A stretch of DNA of 58,366 nucleotides from Bacteroidales bacterium (GCA_017429685.1 JAFROL010000046.1:1-58366); one strand, 5' to 3'; positions 17,411 through 28,466 are shown, counted from the first letter of the stretch. Notes: generated by a model not told the origin, from the letters alone. Numbers and translations: made by a program.

Positions 17411-20263
17411 ATGATTACCAATAATTTCACCGCTCGTCACAACGGCGTTTCAAAGCCCGCTGACGAGGAAAAAATGCTTAAAGCCATCGGCGTTTCCTCG
17501 ATGGAAGAACTTATTGACAAGGCCGTCCCCGCCAGCATCCGCCTCAAAGAGCCTATGCCCATCGCCGACGGCATCAACGAATACGAATTCCTCAACCGCT
17601 GCCGCGCTCTGGCTCAGAAGAACAAGATGTTCAAGAGCTATATCGGTATGGGTTACTACAACACCATCACCCCGGCTGTCATCCAGCGCAACGTCTTCGA
17701 AAACGCAGGCTGGTACACCGCCTACACTCCCTATCAGACCGAAATCAGCCAGGGCCGTCTCGAAGCCCTGATGACCTATCAGACGATGGTCAGCGATATG
17801 ACCGGTATGCCTCTGGCCAACGCGTCGCTCCTCGACGAGGCCACCGCCGGCGGCGAATGTATGATTATGTTCTACAACAGCCGCAGCCGCGCCCAGCAGA
17901 AGGAAGGCGTCAACAAGATTTTTGTCGACGACTGCATCTTCCCGCAGACCCTCGACGTGATGCGCACCAACGCCGCTCCGCGCAACATCGAAATCGTTGT
18001 CGGCAAGGCCAGCGAGGTGAAGCTCGACAACTCGTTCTTCGGCGCTATTGTGCAGTATCCCAACCAGTTTGGTGAGGTGTGCGACTATACCGAGTTCATC
18101 GCCAAGGCTCACGAGCTTGGCATCTTTGTCGGTATGGCCACCGACCTGATGGCTCTTGCCCTGCTCAAGACCCCCGGCGAGATGGGTGCCGACTGCGCCT
18201 TTGGCTGCAACCAGCGCTTCGGTCTGCCGATGGGCTTCGGCGGTCCTCACGCCGGCTTCTTCGCCGTCACTGAGGCCTTCAAGCGCAGCTTCCCTGGCCG
18301 CATCATCGGCTGGAGCGTCGACGTCAAGGGTAACCCCGCACTGCGTATGGCCCTGGGTATGCGCGAACAGCACATCAAACGCGAGAAGGCCACTTCGAAC
18401 ATCTGCACCGCTTCGGCCCTGCAGGCCATTATGAGCGGTTTCTATGCCGCTTGGCACGGCCCCGAAGGCATCCGCGCCATCGCCACCGACATCCACGCCA
18501 AGGCTACCCGCCTCGATATGGAGCTGGAGCGCTACGGCTACAAGCAGCACAACCGCGTCTATTTCGACACGCTGGCCATCCAGTGCCCCGTGCCGACCGC
18601 CAAGGTGCGCGAAGTGGCTGAGGCTCACTGCATCAACTTCCGCTACATCTGCGACGAATGCATCGGCATCAGCATCGACGAGACCACCAGCCGCGAGGAC
18701 ATCGAGACCATCGTCGCCGTCCTGGCCGAAGCCGCCGGCAAGAAGGCTGAAGCCCTCGAATGCAAAGGCCTCTGCAACAAGGCTATGGACAATATTCCCG
18801 AGAGCCTGCGCCGCACATCGAAATATTTGACCCACAGCGTGTTCAACAAATACCACAGCGAGACCGAAATGATGCGCTATATGAAGAAGCTCGAGGTTAA
18901 GGACCTGAGCCTGAACCGCGCTATGATTCCGCTGGGCAGCTGCACGATGAAGCTCAACGCCGCCGCCGAAATGCTGCCGCTGAGCTGGAGCCACTTTGCA
19001 GGTATGCATCCTTTCGTTCCCGCCGACCAGGCAGAGGGTTCGCTGCAGATGATCAAGGAGATGGAGGATATGCTGGCCATCATCACTGGCTTTGCCGGTG
19101 TTTCGCTGCAGCCCAACTCGGGTTCGGCAGGCGAATACAGCGGTCTGACCGTCATCCGCAACTATCACATTGCCAACGGCAACCCGCAGCGCAACGTTTG
19201 CCTCATTCCCGCTTCGGCACACGGCACCAACCCCGCTTCGGCCGCTAAAGCCGGTATGACCGTCGTCGTTGTCAAGTGCAACGAACTCGGTGATGTCGAT
19301 GTCGACGACCTGCGCGCCAAAGCCGAGCAGTACAAGGACACGCTCAGCTGCGTGATGATCACCTATCCGTCGACCCACGGTGCTTTCGAAGAGGGCATCC
19401 TCGAAATCGTCGACATCATCCACCAGAACGGCGGCCTCGTCTATATGGACGGTGCCAATATGAACGCTCAGGTGGGCCTGACCAGCCCTGGACGTATGGG
19501 CGCCGATGTGTGCCACCTCAACCTGCACAAGACTTTCGCAGGTCCTCACGGCGGTGGCGGTGCCGGTGTCGGCCCCATCGCTGTCAGCCAGAAGCTGCTC
19601 GACTTCCTGCCCAACCATTGCATCTACAAGGTCGGTGGCAGCAAGGGCAACGCAATGGCTGCTGCTCCGTTCGGCAACGCGCTGCTGTTCCCCATCACCT
19701 ACGGCTACCTGCTGATGCTGGGCGGCAACGGCCTGACCGAGGCTACGCGCCACGCCATCCTCAACGCCAACTACCTGCGCGCACGCCTGCAGAAATATTA
19801 TAAGATTCTCTATACCAACAAGAACGGTATGTGCGGCCACGAGATGATTGTCGACTTCAACGAGTTCAGCCTCAAGGTCAGCGTCGGCGACATCGCTCGC
19901 CGTCTGGACGACTACGGCTTCCACGCTCCCACGGTGGCCTTCCCGGTGCACAACACCCTGATGGTCGAACCCACCGAGAGCGAGCCCCTCAGCGAACTGG
20001 ACCGCTTCTGCGATGCAATGATCAGCATCCGTCAGGAGATCGACGACATTATGACCGGCAAGTACGACGAGAAGAACAACCCCATCGCCAATGCTCCGCA
20101 CACGATGCAGGTGGTCTGCGCCGACGAGTGGAACTACCCCTACAGCCGTAAGGTGGCAGCCTTCCCGATGGAACACGGCGACAAGTACTGGCCGACCATC
20201 AGCAAGATCGACGATGCCTACGGCGACCGCAATCTGCAGCCCGTCTGGCCCGCCGAAGAATAA
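17411..20263 (+). CDS. gcvP: Glycine dehydrogenase (decarboxylating), fused P-protein
   Basis: The P-protein of the glycine cleavage system decarboxylates glycine and passes the aminomethyl group to the lipoyl H-protein. The start is ATG 17411; in-frame codons upstream to 17162 run through repeat and promoter sequence. The 950-residue product is the single-chain form, in which P1 and P2 halves are fused. The N-terminal half shows TPYQTEISQGRLEAL and ACGFGGPH-like GLPMGFGGPHAGFFA. The C-terminal half shows GSCTMKLNAAAEM and the PLP lysine in LNLHKTFAGPHGGGG. Other gcv genes are not in the window. A hairpin terminator follows at 20297. Confidence 0.97.
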   Translation: MITNNFTARHNGVSKPADEEKMLKAIGVSSMEELIDKAVPASIRLKEPMPIADGINEYEFLNRCRALAQKNKMFKSYIGMGYYNTITPAVIQRNVFENAGWYTAYTPYQTEISQGRLEALMTYQTMVSDMTGMPLANASLLDEATAGGECMIMFYNSRSRAQQKEGVNKIFVDDCIFPQTLDVMRTNAAPRNIEIVVGKASEVKLDNSFFGAIVQYPNQFGEVCDYTEFIAKAHELGIFVGMATDLMALALLKTPGEMGADCAFGCNQRFGLPMGFGGPHAGFFAVTEAFKRSFPGRIIGWSVDVKGNPALRMALGMREQHIKREKATSNICTASALQAIMSGFYAAWHGPEGIRAIATDIHAKATRLDMELERYGYKQHNRVYFDTLAIQCPVPTAKVREVAEAHCINFRYICDECIGISIDETTSREDIETIVAVLAEAAGKKAEALECKGLCNKAMDNIPESLRRTSKYLTHSVFNKYHSETEMMRYMKKLEVKDLSLNRAMIPLGSCTMKLNAAAEMLPLSWSHFAGMHPFVPADQAEGSLQMIKEMEDMLAIITGFAGVSLQPNSGSAGEYSGLTVIRNYHIANGNPQRNVCLIPASAHGTNPASAAKAGMTVVVVKCNELGDVDVDDLRAKAEQYKDTLSCVMITYPSTHGAFEEGILEIVDIIHQNGGLVYMDGANMNAQVGLTSPGRMGADVCHLNLHKTFAGPHGGGGAGVGPIAVSQKLLDFLPNHCIYKVGGSKGNAMAAAPFGNALLFPITYGYLLMLGGNGLTEATRHAILNANYLRARLQKYYKILYTNKNGMCGHEMIVDFNEFSLKVSVGDIARRLDDYGFHAPTVAFPVHNTLMVEPTESEPLSELDRFCDAMISIRQEIDDIMTGKYDEKNNPIANAPHTMQVVCADEWNYPYSRKVAAFPMEHGDKYWPTISKIDDAYGDRNLQPVWPAEE

Positions 20264-20296
20264 CAATGTTTCGCAAGCTTTGCTTGCGATAGGATA

Positions 20297-20328
20297 GGGG
20301 AGAGTCCTGGTGGACTTTCCCCTTTTTT
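20297..20328 (+). terminator. gcvP intrinsic terminator
   Basis: GGGGAGAGTCC pairs with GGACTTTCCCC around the loop TGGT, followed by six T residues. Confidence 0.85.
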
Positions 20329-20376
20329 CTTTTACACAACTTTCAAAAAAGAATTATAAGGATATGAAATATAACT

Positions 20377-20407
20377 AAAAAAGGCGACTCATTCGAGTCG
20401 CCTTTTT
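20377..20407 (-). terminator. clpC terminator, usable in both directions
   Basis: AAAAAGGCGACTC and GAGTCGCCTTTTT form a perfect stem with ATTC loop, with A and T tracts on the two sides. It lies 18 bases beyond the clpC stop and is convergent with the gcvP terminator. Confidence 0.85.
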
Positions 20408-20424
20408 ATTCATAATAGTACGGG

Positions 20425-23052
20425 TCAGACCGTTGCAGGTGTCTCTTCCTCTATGCTCTCGTTGATTGCAGCACTAAGTTGCTTCGAGGCTTCGCCCTTT
20501 TCGATTTCGAAAACAATCTTCTCGTCGTCGAGGGCAGGGGAGTCGATGTCGCTCTTGGCCGTGGTGACGCGGATGATGTCGCCGGCCAGAATGTCGGCCT
20601 TGATGATCTCTTCGGCCAGGTCGTCCTCGATATAACGCTGGATGGCGCGTTTCAGCGGACGGGCGCCGAACTGGGCATCCCAACCCTTTTTGACAAGGAA
20701 ATCCTTGGCCTTCTCGTCGATTTCAATCTCGTAGCCCATCGTACGGATACGCTTAAAGAGACCCTTTAATTCGATATCGATAATCTTATGGATATCATCA
20801 CGTTTAAGGCTATTGAAATATATGATATCGTCAATGCGGTTCAGAAACTCGGGAGCAAAAGATTTCTTGAGGGCCTTCTCGATAACATCGCGCTCCATTT
20901 CCGACTTTTCGGCCTCGCGGGCGGCAGTGTTGAAGCCCACACCCGTGCCGAAATCCTTCAGCTGGCGGCTGCCGATATTGCTGGTCATAATGATGATGGT
21001 GTTCTTGAAGTCCACCTTGCGGCCCAGACCGTCGGTCAGCTGACCGTCGTCGAGCACCTGCAGCAGCACGTTGAACACGTCGGGATGCGCCTTCTCGATT
21101 TCATCCAACAGTATGATAGAGTAGGGTTTGCGGCGCACCTTCTCGGTCAGCTGACCGCCCTCTTCGTAGCCGACGTATCCCGGAGGCGCTCCGATGAGGC
21201 GCGACACGGCAAACTTCTCCATATACTCGCTCATATCGATGCGGATCATCGACTGCTCGCTGTCGAACAGATACTTGGCCAGGACCTTGGTCAGATAGGT
21301 CTTGCCGACACCCGTAGGACCGAGGAAAATGAATGTTCCGATGGGCTTGTTGGGATCCTTGAGGCCAGCGCGGTTGCGGCGTATAGCCTTGGCAATCTTG
21401 CGAATGGCCTCATCCTGACCCACCACCGAGCCCTGCAGCTCGTCCTCCATACGCAACAGGCGCGTACCCTCGTTCTGCGCGATGCGCTGCACTGGCACGC
21501 CGGTCATCATAGCCACCACTTCGGCCACATCGTTTTCGGTGACGGGCACGCGGTTGTCGCGTTCCTCCTCCTCAAAGGCGCGGCGCATATCTTCGAGCTG
21601 CGCCGTCAGTTCGCGCTCCTGGTCGCGCAGGGCCGCCGCCTCGTTATAGCTCTTCTGGGCCAGGACTGCCTTCTTCTGCTTCACGACCTCGGCAATCTCA
21701 TTCTCCTTGTCCAGAATCTCCTGTGGCACACGCACATTGGCGATGCGCACACGCGCGCCGGCCTCGTCCATAGCGTCGATGGCCTTGTCGGGCAGCAGAC
21801 GGTCGCTGACGTAGCGCTCGGTCAGGCTGATGCAGGCCTTCAGGGCGTCGTCGGTGTAGCGCACCAGATGGTGATCCTCGTATTTGTCGCGTATATTGTT
21901 CAGTATTTCAAGAGTTTCCTCAGCCGTAGTGGCTTCGACCAGCACCTTCTGGAAGCGGCGTTCGAGGGCACCGTCCTTCTCGATATACTGGCGGTATTCG
22001 TCGAGCGTGGTGGCACCGATGCATTGGATTTCGCCGCGCGCCAGAGCGGGCTTGAACATATTCGATGCGTCGAGCGAGCCGCTGGCGCTGCCGGCGCCGA
22101 CGATGGTGTGTATTTCGTCGATAAAAAGGATAATATTCGGATTGTGCTCAAGCTCGTTGAGGATGGCCTTCATACGCTCCTCGAACTGGCCGCGATACTT
22201 CGTTCCGGCCACAAGCGATGCCAAATCCAGCGATACTACACGCTTGTGGTACAGCGTTCTGGGCACCTTGCCTTCAACTATTCGTTGAGCCAGTCCCTCA
22301 GCCAGTGCCGACTTGCCCACGCCAGGCTCGCCGATGAGCACGGGGTTGTTCTTCTTGCGACGGCTCAGGATCTGCGCCACACGCTCCAGCTCCTTGGCGC
22401 GTCCCACAATGGGGTCCAGACGACCCTCCTCGGCAGCCTTGGTCAGGTCGCGGCCAAAGTTCTCGAGGGCAGGGGTTTTGCTGTTCTTGTTGGTTTCGGA
22501 GCGCTGCGGCTCGTCGGGGTTGGCATACGGATAGTCGTCGTCATCGTCGTCGCCGATGTCGAAATGCGGATTGAAGGCATCCGAGGCTTCACGTTCGCTG
22601 TTTTCGTTGTCAGCGCGATTCGACTTCAGCTGGTTGAAAAACTTGTTGTAGTTCAACCCCTCGCGGTCCAGCAGCCGTGCGGCCACATTCTCGCCCTCCA
22701 TAAGTATCGCCAGGACAAGATGTTCCGTCTTGATTTCCGGCTCCTTCATTTTGGTCGATTCGAGGAAAGCCAGTCGCAGCACCTTTTCGGTCTGCTTGAG
22801 CATCGGGATTTCGCTTTCTTCGCTGTATGTTATATTGGTCTGCTGGCGTCCGATGGCTGCCTCGATGCGGGTTTTGACATCCTGCATATCCACACCCATC
22901 TGGGTCAGCATTTTATAGGCCGAGCATTCGGGTTCGCGGACAATGCCCAGGAACAGATGCTCGACACCGATATGGCCGTTTTTGAGCCTTATGGCCTCGT
23001 CGCGGCTGTTTGCAATGACCTTTTTGCTGTTTTTGCTTAGTCTAGCTTCCAT
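20425..23052 (-). CDS. clpC: ClpC-type AAA+ protease ATPase subunit
   Basis: The 875-residue Clp/Hsp100 unfoldase feeds substrates to ClpP. The order is an N-terminal double Clp-N repeat (1-150), an acidic linker ([17 protein letters not shown]), AAA module D1 with Walker [14 protein letters not shown], a coiled middle domain (about 430-500), and AAA module D2 with Walker [14 protein letters not shown] and Walker [11 protein letters not shown]. The short middle domain indicates ClpC rather than ClpB. Transcription diverges from gyrA, and a promoter and a palindrome lie upstream. ClpC handles misfolded proteins under stress. Confidence 0.95.
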   Translation of the reverse strand: MEARLSKNSKKVIANSRDEAIRLKNGHIGVEHLFLGIVREPECSAYKMLTQMGVDMQDVKTRIEAAIGRQQTNITYSEESEIPMLKQTEKVLRLAFLESTKMKEPEIKTEHLVLAILMEGENVAARLLDREGLNYNKFFNQLKSNRADNENSEREASDAFNPHFDIGDDDDDDYPYANPDEPQRSETNKNSKTPALENFGRDLTKAAEEGRLDPIVGRAKELERVAQILSRRKKNNPVLIGEPGVGKSALAEGLAQRIVEGKVPRTLYHKRVVSLDLASLVAGTKYRGQFEERMKAILNELEHNPNIILFIDEIHTIVGAGSASGSLDASNMFKPALARGEIQCIGATTLDEYRQYIEKDGALERRFQKVLVEATTAEETLEILNNIRDKYEDHHLVRYTDDALKACISLTERYVSDRLLPDKAIDAMDEAGARVRIANVRVPQEILDKENEIAEVVKQKKAVLAQKSYNEAAALRDQERELTAQLEDMRRAFEEEERDNRVPVTENDVAEVVAMMTGVPVQRIAQNEGTRLLRMEDELQGSVVGQDEAIRKIAKAIRRNRAGLKDPNKPIGTFIFLGPTGVGKTYLTKVLAKYLFDSEQSMIRIDMSEYMEKFAVSRLIGAPPGYVGYEEGGQLTEKVRRKPYSIILLDEIEKAHPDVFNVLLQVLDDGQLTDGLGRKVDFKNTIIIMTSNIGSRQLKDFGTGVGFNTAAREAEKSEMERDVIEKALKKSFAPEFLNRIDDIIYFNSLKRDDIHKIIDIELKGLFKRIRTMGYEIEIDEKAKDFLVKKGWDAQFGARPLKRAIQRYIEDDLAEEIIKADILAGDIIRVTTAKSDIDSPALDDEKIVFEIEKGEASKQLSAAINESIEEETPATV

Positions 23053-23120
23053 TTAAAGAGTTATATGTCAGTATATTGGTAATGAAACGCAATCTTGTTC
23101 TACAAAATTCAAAATTACTA

Positions 23121-23151
23121 CAAATATAGCACCTGCAAAAAAGATGCCAAA
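23121..23151 (-). promoter_or_regulatory. clpC promoter
   Basis: On the minus strand TTTG (23151-23148) and TATATTTG (23128-23121) are 19 bases apart, a close match to the Bacteroidetes consensus. It gives a leader of about 65 bases. Confidence 0.7.
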
Positions 23152-23182
23152 TATTATTTTCAACAATGCAGTGTGAATAGCG

Positions 23183-23199
23183 ACTGACAAAATGTCAGT
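23183..23199. promoter_or_regulatory. Candidate stress operator, perfect palindrome
   Basis: ACTGACA-AAA-TGTCAGT is a perfect 7-3-7 inverted repeat, followed at once by another TTTGTCAG half-site (to 23208). It lies about 32 bases upstream of the clpC -33 element, in the clpC/gyrA divergent region. TGACA/TGTCA pairs are a plausible operator for a stress regulator; the regulator is not identified. Confidence 0.45.
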
Positions 23200-23311
23200 T
23201 TTTGTCAGCCCCCTTTTTGGCCGCAGATGCACAAAAAGTTATAACCATCCGATGTGGAAAAGTTTTTCCTTAAATAAACATAAAATATAAAACATTTCGA
23301 CGGAAAAATCG

Positions 23312-23319
23312 TATTTTTG
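23312..23319 (+). promoter_or_regulatory. Probable gyrA promoter -7 element
   Basis: TATTTTTG lies 67 bases upstream of the gyrA start. The -33 region (CATTTCG) is a weak match. Confidence 0.4.
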
Positions 23320-23385
23320 CATTTCTAAATAATAATGTTTTCTATTATTTATATATTTGAAAATTACAGATTAAAATAGAAGTTA

Positions 23386-25974
23386 ATGGTATCAGAGAAC
23401 GAAAAAATAACCCAAGTCGACATTGAAACCGAGATGAAATCGGCCTATATCGACTATGCTATGTCGGTAATCGTGTCGCGTGCACTGCCTGATGTGCGCG
23501 ACGGTCTGAAACCCGTCCACCGTCGTATTCTGTATGCGATGAACGATATGGGACTATACTACAACACAGCCTACAAGAAATCGGCCACCGTGGTCGGCGA
23601 GGTGCTTGGCAAATACCATCCCCACGGCGACTCGTCGGTCTATGGCGCTATGGTGCGTCTGGCCCAGCCGTGGGCTATGCGCTATATGCTCGTCGACGGC
23701 CAGGGCAACTTTGGTTCAATCGACGGCGACGGTGCCGCTGCTATGCGTTACACCGAGGCCCGTATGAAGCAAATCACCAACGAGATGCTTGCCGACATCG
23801 ACAAGGATACCGTCGATATGATGCCCACCTACGACAACGACCGCGAGGAACCCACCGTGCTGCCCGCCAAGATACCCAACCTGCTCATCAACGGCTCGAA
23901 CGGCATCGCCGTGGGTATGGCCACCAATATGCCCACCCACAACCTGCGCGAGGTGCTGAACGGATGCATCGCCTATATCGACAATCCCGACATCACCATC
24001 GACGAGCTGATGAAATATATCATAGCCCCCGACTTCCCCGGCGGCGGCATCATCTATGGCTACGACGGCGTGCGCGAAGCCTTCACCACAGGCCGCGGCT
24101 CTGTCGTGCTGCGTGCCGAGACATCGTTCGAAACCGACAGCAAAGGTCGCGAAATGATTGTGGCCCACTCGATTCCGTACAATGTCAACAAGTCCGAGAT
24201 GATCAAGAAGCAGGCACAGCTGGTCAAAGACGGCAAAATTGTAGGCATCACCGACATCCGCGACGAGTCCGACAAGGACGGTATTCGCGTAGTCTACTAT
24301 CTGCGCCACGACGTCGTGCCCAACATCATCCTCAACAAGCTCTTCCAGCTGTCCGACCTCCAGACCTCGTTCGCTGTCAACAACATCGCACTGGTCAAAG
24401 GACGTCCGCAGCTTCTCAACCTCAAAGACCTTATCAAATGCTTTGTCGAGCACCGCGAGGATGTCGTCACGCGCCGCACACGCTTCGAAATGGCCGAGGC
24501 CGAAAAACGCGCCCACATACTGCAGGGCTTGATCAAGGTTCTCGACATTCTGGACGAAGTCATTGCCCTCATCCGCAGGTCGGAAACCCAGGACGAGGCC
24601 CGCATCGCAATGATGGACACCTGGGGCTTCAGCGACATCCAGGCCCGCGCCATCATCGCTATGCGTCTCGGACAGCTGACGCGCCAGAACCGGCTGGAAC
24701 TGCAGTCCGAATACGACGAGAAGATGGCTTTCATCGAGCATTGCAAGGAAATCCTCGCCGACCACAGCATCCTGATGGGTGTCATCAAAGACGAGCTCGC
24801 CGAAATCCGCGACAAATACGGCGACGACCGCCGCACCCGCATCGAATATGCAGCCTCCAACTTCAGCATCGAGGATATGATTGCCGACGACAAGGTGGTC
24901 ATCACCATCTCGCATATGGGCTACATCAAACGCACCCTGCTGGCCGAATACCGCACGCAGAGCAGGGGAGGCGTCGGCTCGCGAGGCAGCTCGGTACGCA
25001 ACGAAGACTTTGTGGAGCACATCTTTATGGCTACCAACCACAACTACATCCTCTTCTTCACCGAGAAGGGACGCTGCTACTGGAAACGCGCCTTCGAAAT
25101 CCCCGAGGGCGGCAAGGACTCGAAAGGCCGCGCCATCCTGAACCTCATCAACATCGAATCCGACGACAAGGTCAAGGCCTACGTCAACGTGCTCAACCTG
25201 AAGGATGAAGAGTATCTGAACAACCATTTCATCGTCCTTTGCACCAAGAACGGCATCATCAAGAAGACCAGCCTCGAAGCCTATTCGCGTCCGCGCACCA
25301 ACGGCATCATCGCCGTGGGTATCCGCGAGGGCGACGAGCTGCTCACCGCACGCCTTACCGACGGCAGCAGCGAGCTGCTCATCGCGTCGCGCCAAGGCAA
25401 GGTGGTCCGCTGCTCGGAAGAGGAATTCCGCGAAATGGGCCGCGGCGCATCGGGCGTCAAAGGCATCACCCTCGAGCCGCAGGACGACGCTGTCATCAGT
25501 ATGCTCTGCACCAACAACGAGGAGGACGACATCCTCGTGGTTAGCGAAAACGGCTTCGGCAAGCGCTCGCAACTCAAATACGACCCCGAAAAGAGCCAAG
25601 GCTACCGTCCCACACACCGTGGCGGCAAGGGCGTAATGACAATGAAGGTCACCGACAAGACCGGCGGCATCGTGGCCATCGAGAACGTCACCGACGACAA
25701 CGACCTGATGATCATCAACCGTTCAGGTGTCACAATCCGTATGCACGTCGCCGACCTGCGCGTTCTGGGCCGCAACACACAGGGCGTCAAGCTCATCAAC
25801 CTGCGCGGCAAAGACACAATAGCCTCCATCACCAAAGTCGACGCCGAACCCGAAGAGGCAATAGCCGAAGAACAAGCGTCCGAGACAGAAAACCCTGAGG
25901 CCACCATCGAGAACCCCACACCCACCGAAAGGGAAGGGGAGACCTCCGACAACGAAACGCCTCAGGAATCTTAA
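23386..25974 (+). CDS. gyrA: DNA gyrase subunit A
   Basis: The 862-residue subunit cleaves and religates DNA during negative supercoiling. The catalytic tyrosine is Y122 in [11 protein letters not shown], the same number as in E. coli. The quinolone-determining region reads [17 protein letters not shown]: serine at 83 but glycine at the position of E. coli D87. The C-terminal beta-pinwheel is present, with a GyrA box of type [10 protein letters not shown] near 526-535. The C-terminus ends in an acidic Glu/Thr/Pro-rich tail (about 825-862). It is followed 78 bases on by a TPR gene. Confidence 0.97.
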   Translation: MVSENEKITQVDIETEMKSAYIDYAMSVIVSRALPDVRDGLKPVHRRILYAMNDMGLYYNTAYKKSATVVGEVLGKYHPHGDSSVYGAMVRLAQPWAMRYMLVDGQGNFGSIDGDGAAAMRYTEARMKQITNEMLADIDKDTVDMMPTYDNDREEPTVLPAKIPNLLINGSNGIAVGMATNMPTHNLREVLNGCIAYIDNPDITIDELMKYIIAPDFPGGGIIYGYDGVREAFTTGRGSVVLRAETSFETDSKGREMIVAHSIPYNVNKSEMIKKQAQLVKDGKIVGITDIRDESDKDGIRVVYYLRHDVVPNIILNKLFQLSDLQTSFAVNNIALVKGRPQLLNLKDLIKCFVEHREDVVTRRTRFEMAEAEKRAHILQGLIKVLDILDEVIALIRRSETQDEARIAMMDTWGFSDIQARAIIAMRLGQLTRQNRLELQSEYDEKMAFIEHCKEILADHSILMGVIKDELAEIRDKYGDDRRTRIEYAASNFSIEDMIADDKVVITISHMGYIKRTLLAEYRTQSRGGVGSRGSSVRNEDFVEHIFMATNHNYILFFTEKGRCYWKRAFEIPEGGKDSKGRAILNLINIESDDKVKAYVNVLNLKDEEYLNNHFIVLCTKNGIIKKTSLEAYSRPRTNGIIAVGIREGDELLTARLTDGSSELLIASRQGKVVRCSEEEFREMGRGASGVKGITLEPQDDAVISMLCTNNEEDDILVVSENGFGKRSQLKYDPEKSQGYRPTHRGGKGVMTMKVTDKTGGIVAIENVTDDNDLMIINRSGVTIRMHVADLRVLGRNTQGVKLINLRGKDTIASITKVDAEPEEAIAEEQASETENPEATIENPTPTEREGETSDNETPQES

Positions 25975-26052
25975 TAATTCTTAACGGACAAAATAAATCA
26001 CAACAGTAATAGACAAAATAGAAAAAAATAACAATTTAAAACACACCAAAAA

Positions 26053-27303
26053 ATGAAAAAAATCGCATTGTTTACTGCGCTTATCGCTCTTGGCATAGCC
26101 GCCAACGCGCAGACCCTCAACGTTCAGAGTGCAATGTCCGACCTGAAAAGGGGCTATCTGAACAAAGCCAAAGCAGCCATAGACAAAGCCTGTGTTCACG
26201 ACGACACCAAGGAAGACGCCAAAACCTGGTATTATGCCGGTCTTATCTACAGTATGATTGGCGATGCCGCCACCGACCCGCAGTCGAAATACAAGAAATA
26301 CAAAGACCTGGATCCCGACTGGTGCCAGAAAGCCTACGACGCCGCTATGCGCTGCAAGGAACTCGACAAGGCCGGCGACTACGACCTCAAATACATCTTC
26401 AGCAAAGTCGGCTCGACCTACTACAACAAAAGCATAGAACTCTTCAACACCGGCAACTACAAAGACGCTCTCGAAAACAGCGACAAGGCCGCCAAAGTCC
26501 TCAACAACTCGGGCGACCCCGACCTGGCCAACGAGTCGATCTACATCGCCGGCTACTGCTGCCATATGATGAAGGACAACGACGGCGTGAAGAAATACTA
26601 CGGTCCGCTGGTCCGCAAAAACAAAGTCAAAGACGAATTCAAACCCAGAATGCAGTTCGTTTACACGACAATGTACGGTGTGTATAAAGAGCTGAAAGAC
26701 ACCGCCAACGTCATCAAGACCGCCGAGCGCTACACCAAAGTGATGCCCGAAGACCCCGCCGCCAACCTGCTGCTTGCCAATGCCTACATTTGGACTGGCA
26801 ACAACGCCAAGGCTATCGAACTGGCCAACAAGGCAATAGAAGAGACCAAGAACACTCCCAGCTACTACAAATGGCTCTGCGCCGCTGCCGGAATCTACGA
26901 ACAAACTGGCGACTTCGCAACGGCAGAAGCCAAGTATAAAGAATCCTCGCAAATCCAGCCCAACCAGATGGAAGCCAATTCGGGAATGGGTTCAATGCTC
27001 TTCAGACGCGCCTACGAGAAAGACCAGGCCATCGAAAAACTCGGATATTCCGAAGAGGACGAGGTCGTTGCCAAAAAACTCTCCGAAGAGCGCAACTCAT
27101 TCCTCAACCAGGCAATTCCTTACTTCAAAGCGGCCATCAGCTATATCGACAGCCTTTCGGAAGCCGAACAGGCTCAGAACCGTCCGCAACTGTACAGCTG
27201 CCTGCGCACCCTGAACACCTGCTACATTACGCTCGAGATGTACGACGAGTCTAAAACCGTCAAGGCACGTCTCGACAAGATTGAAGCCGGCGCCAACAAC
27301 TAA
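26053..27303 (+). CDS. Exported tetratricopeptide-repeat protein
   Basis: The 416-residue protein has a signal peptide (1-19, ending ANAQ) and helical TPR-type repeats throughout, for example AKAAIDKACVHDD, ALENSDKAAKVLNNSGD, AKAIELANKAIEETKN and ATAEAKYKESSQIQPN. TPR arrays are protein-binding scaffolds. The N-terminal region (KAKAAIDKACVHDDTKEDAKTW) resembles the start of caspase paralogue 1 (EVIEKACRHSDTKNDPLTW), suggesting a shared domain family. No enzyme motif is present. A strong terminator follows at 27340. Confidence 0.85.
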   Translation: MKKIALFTALIALGIAANAQTLNVQSAMSDLKRGYLNKAKAAIDKACVHDDTKEDAKTWYYAGLIYSMIGDAATDPQSKYKKYKDLDPDWCQKAYDAAMRCKELDKAGDYDLKYIFSKVGSTYYNKSIELFNTGNYKDALENSDKAAKVLNNSGDPDLANESIYIAGYCCHMMKDNDGVKKYYGPLVRKNKVKDEFKPRMQFVYTTMYGVYKELKDTANVIKTAERYTKVMPEDPAANLLLANAYIWTGNNAKAIELANKAIEETKNTPSYYKWLCAAAGIYEQTGDFATAEAKYKESSQIQPNQMEANSGMGSMLFRRAYEKDQAIEKLGYSEEDEVVAKKLSEERNSFLNQAIPYFKAAISYIDSLSEAEQAQNRPQLYSCLRTLNTCYITLEMYDESKTVKARLDKIEAGANN

Positions 27304-27339
27304 AATAATGAATGATTATTATTTTTATTTTCATTTTGG

Positions 27340-27371
27340 GAGGGCACTTGTATAAGTGCTCTCTTTTTTTT
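27340..27371 (+). terminator. Terminator of the TPR gene
   Basis: GAGGGCACTT pairs with AAGTGCTCTC (one G-U pair) around GTAT, followed by eight T residues. Confidence 0.85.
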
Positions 27372-27507
27372 CTCGCAACACCCTACTTAACATAATGGAA
27401 ATTGAATCCCAAAATAGGCTCCCAAAAGCCCAGACCTTTAAAAAGGCTTTTATACATAAGATTTTACGACAGTTTCCCGTATGGAATTGCGACAGATCTG
27501 CGAAGCA

Positions 27508-27600
27508 TTTTTTCGCATCGTTCGAACTCAGTTCTTATATCGTTCTTATATTGCGAATATAAGAACGATATAAGAACTGAATTCGAACGGTATGAAAAAA
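27508..27600. repeat. Dispersed palindromic element, longest copy
   Basis: Perfect 24-base arms (27528-27551, 27557-27580) flank the loop TGCGA. They extend outward, with one mismatch, into CGTTCGAA/TTCGAACG and then T-rich/A-rich ends, so the whole hairpin spans about 93 bases. It lies between the convergent TPR and thioesterase genes. Confidence 0.9.
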
Positions 27601-27614
27601 GGCGGATATGGCGG

Positions 27615-27646
27615 CAAAAAAATCCCAAGCAAAACTGCTTGGGATT
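27615..27646 (-). terminator. Terminator of the argS-thioesterase transcript
   Basis: On the minus strand AATCCCAAGCA pairs with TGCTTGGGATT around GTTT, followed by a run of T residues. It lies about 85 bases past the thioesterase stop. Confidence 0.85.
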
Positions 27647-27729
27647 ATAATCAAATCTGTGTACAAAACCGGCTGCTGTTTGCGCGAGAATCGTTCAAAC
27701 CGACTGAGCCGTCATACCAGTCCGGATAT

Positions 27730-28464
27730 TCAACCCAGATTCACTTTTGCGTTGACCGAAACGCCGCCGAGATTCTGAATCTGGAAAAAAAGGTCGCCGT
27801 TCAGCCGCTTGTGCAGCATCACGGTCTGCCGGTCGTCATATTTGGTTTCCTTCAGATAGTTGATCTCAAATTCGGCAATTTCGGGGCGTCCGGTGCTGCG
27901 TGGCTGGCAGAGTTCCGGAATTGCGTCGCAAATCCATTTTATATATTCTGCATTGTTGACGTGGCGCGTATGGTCGAGAGCCGAATATGGAATGTCCATT
28001 TTCTTCAGGAAATCCATTTCGTCGGGCATTTTGATTTTTTCGAGCTTGGTGTATTTTGTCGAATGCAATGTCTCTTTGCTGTATTTGCCGATAATGTCGC
28101 CCAAACGGCACACCCGGCGCGACACGACGTCGAGGATTACCCAGTTCGAAGCACTTGAGGCACAGATATTTCCATTAGCATCGACAAGCTGATAGTCCCT
28201 CGGGGCTATCAGTCCGTTGTCGGGCTTGGCCCACGTTTTGAGGGTCAGCCTCTCTCCTGCCGTCGGAAACCTTAACACGTTGTAATACACGTGAGTAAGA
28301 ACCCAGGCTTTGTTTTGCGGCTTAAGGCCGTTGAAACCGACGCCGAGGCTGTCGGATTGGTCGCCGGCCACATCCTGGAACAGTCGTGCCAGTCCCCACA
28401 GCGTCAGGCGGTCGTCCTCGTCGCAGATCAGCGTAGAAAGCGTAAAATCTTCAGTATAAATCAT
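27730..28464 (-). CDS. Acyl-ACP thioesterase
   Basis: The 244-residue double-hotdog enzyme releases fatty acids from acyl carrier protein. The N-terminal hotdog includes DRLTLWGLARLFQDVAGDQS and the family WVLTHVYYNVLRFP. The second hotdog has the catalytic-site segment DHTRHVNNAEYIKW, carrying the Asn and His of the FatA/FatB type. Length fits bacterial members. It lies two bases after the argS stop, so it is probably cotranscribed with argS, and it ends before a strong terminator. Confidence 0.88.
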   Translation of the reverse strand: MIYTEDFTLSTLICDEDDRLTLWGLARLFQDVAGDQSDSLGVGFNGLKPQNKAWVLTHVYYNVLRFPTAGERLTLKTWAKPDNGLIAPRDYQLVDANGNICASSASNWVILDVVSRRVCRLGDIIGKYSKETLHSTKYTKLEKIKMPDEMDFLKKMDIPYSALDHTRHVNNAEYIKWICDAIPELCQPRSTGRPEIAEFEINYLKETKYDDRQTVMLHKRLNGDLFFQIQNLGGVSVNAKVNLG

Positions 28465-28466
28465 AT

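Noticed and set aside
17450-20266. A 938-codon open frame on the minus strand across gcvP
   Set aside because: It is the mirror of gcvP; high-GC third positions keep the opposite frame open. Its translation has no recognisable domain, while gcvP is clear.
20788-23040. A 750-codon open frame on the plus strand across clpC
   Set aside because: Antisense shadow of clpC with low-complexity His/Leu/Val composition and no motif.
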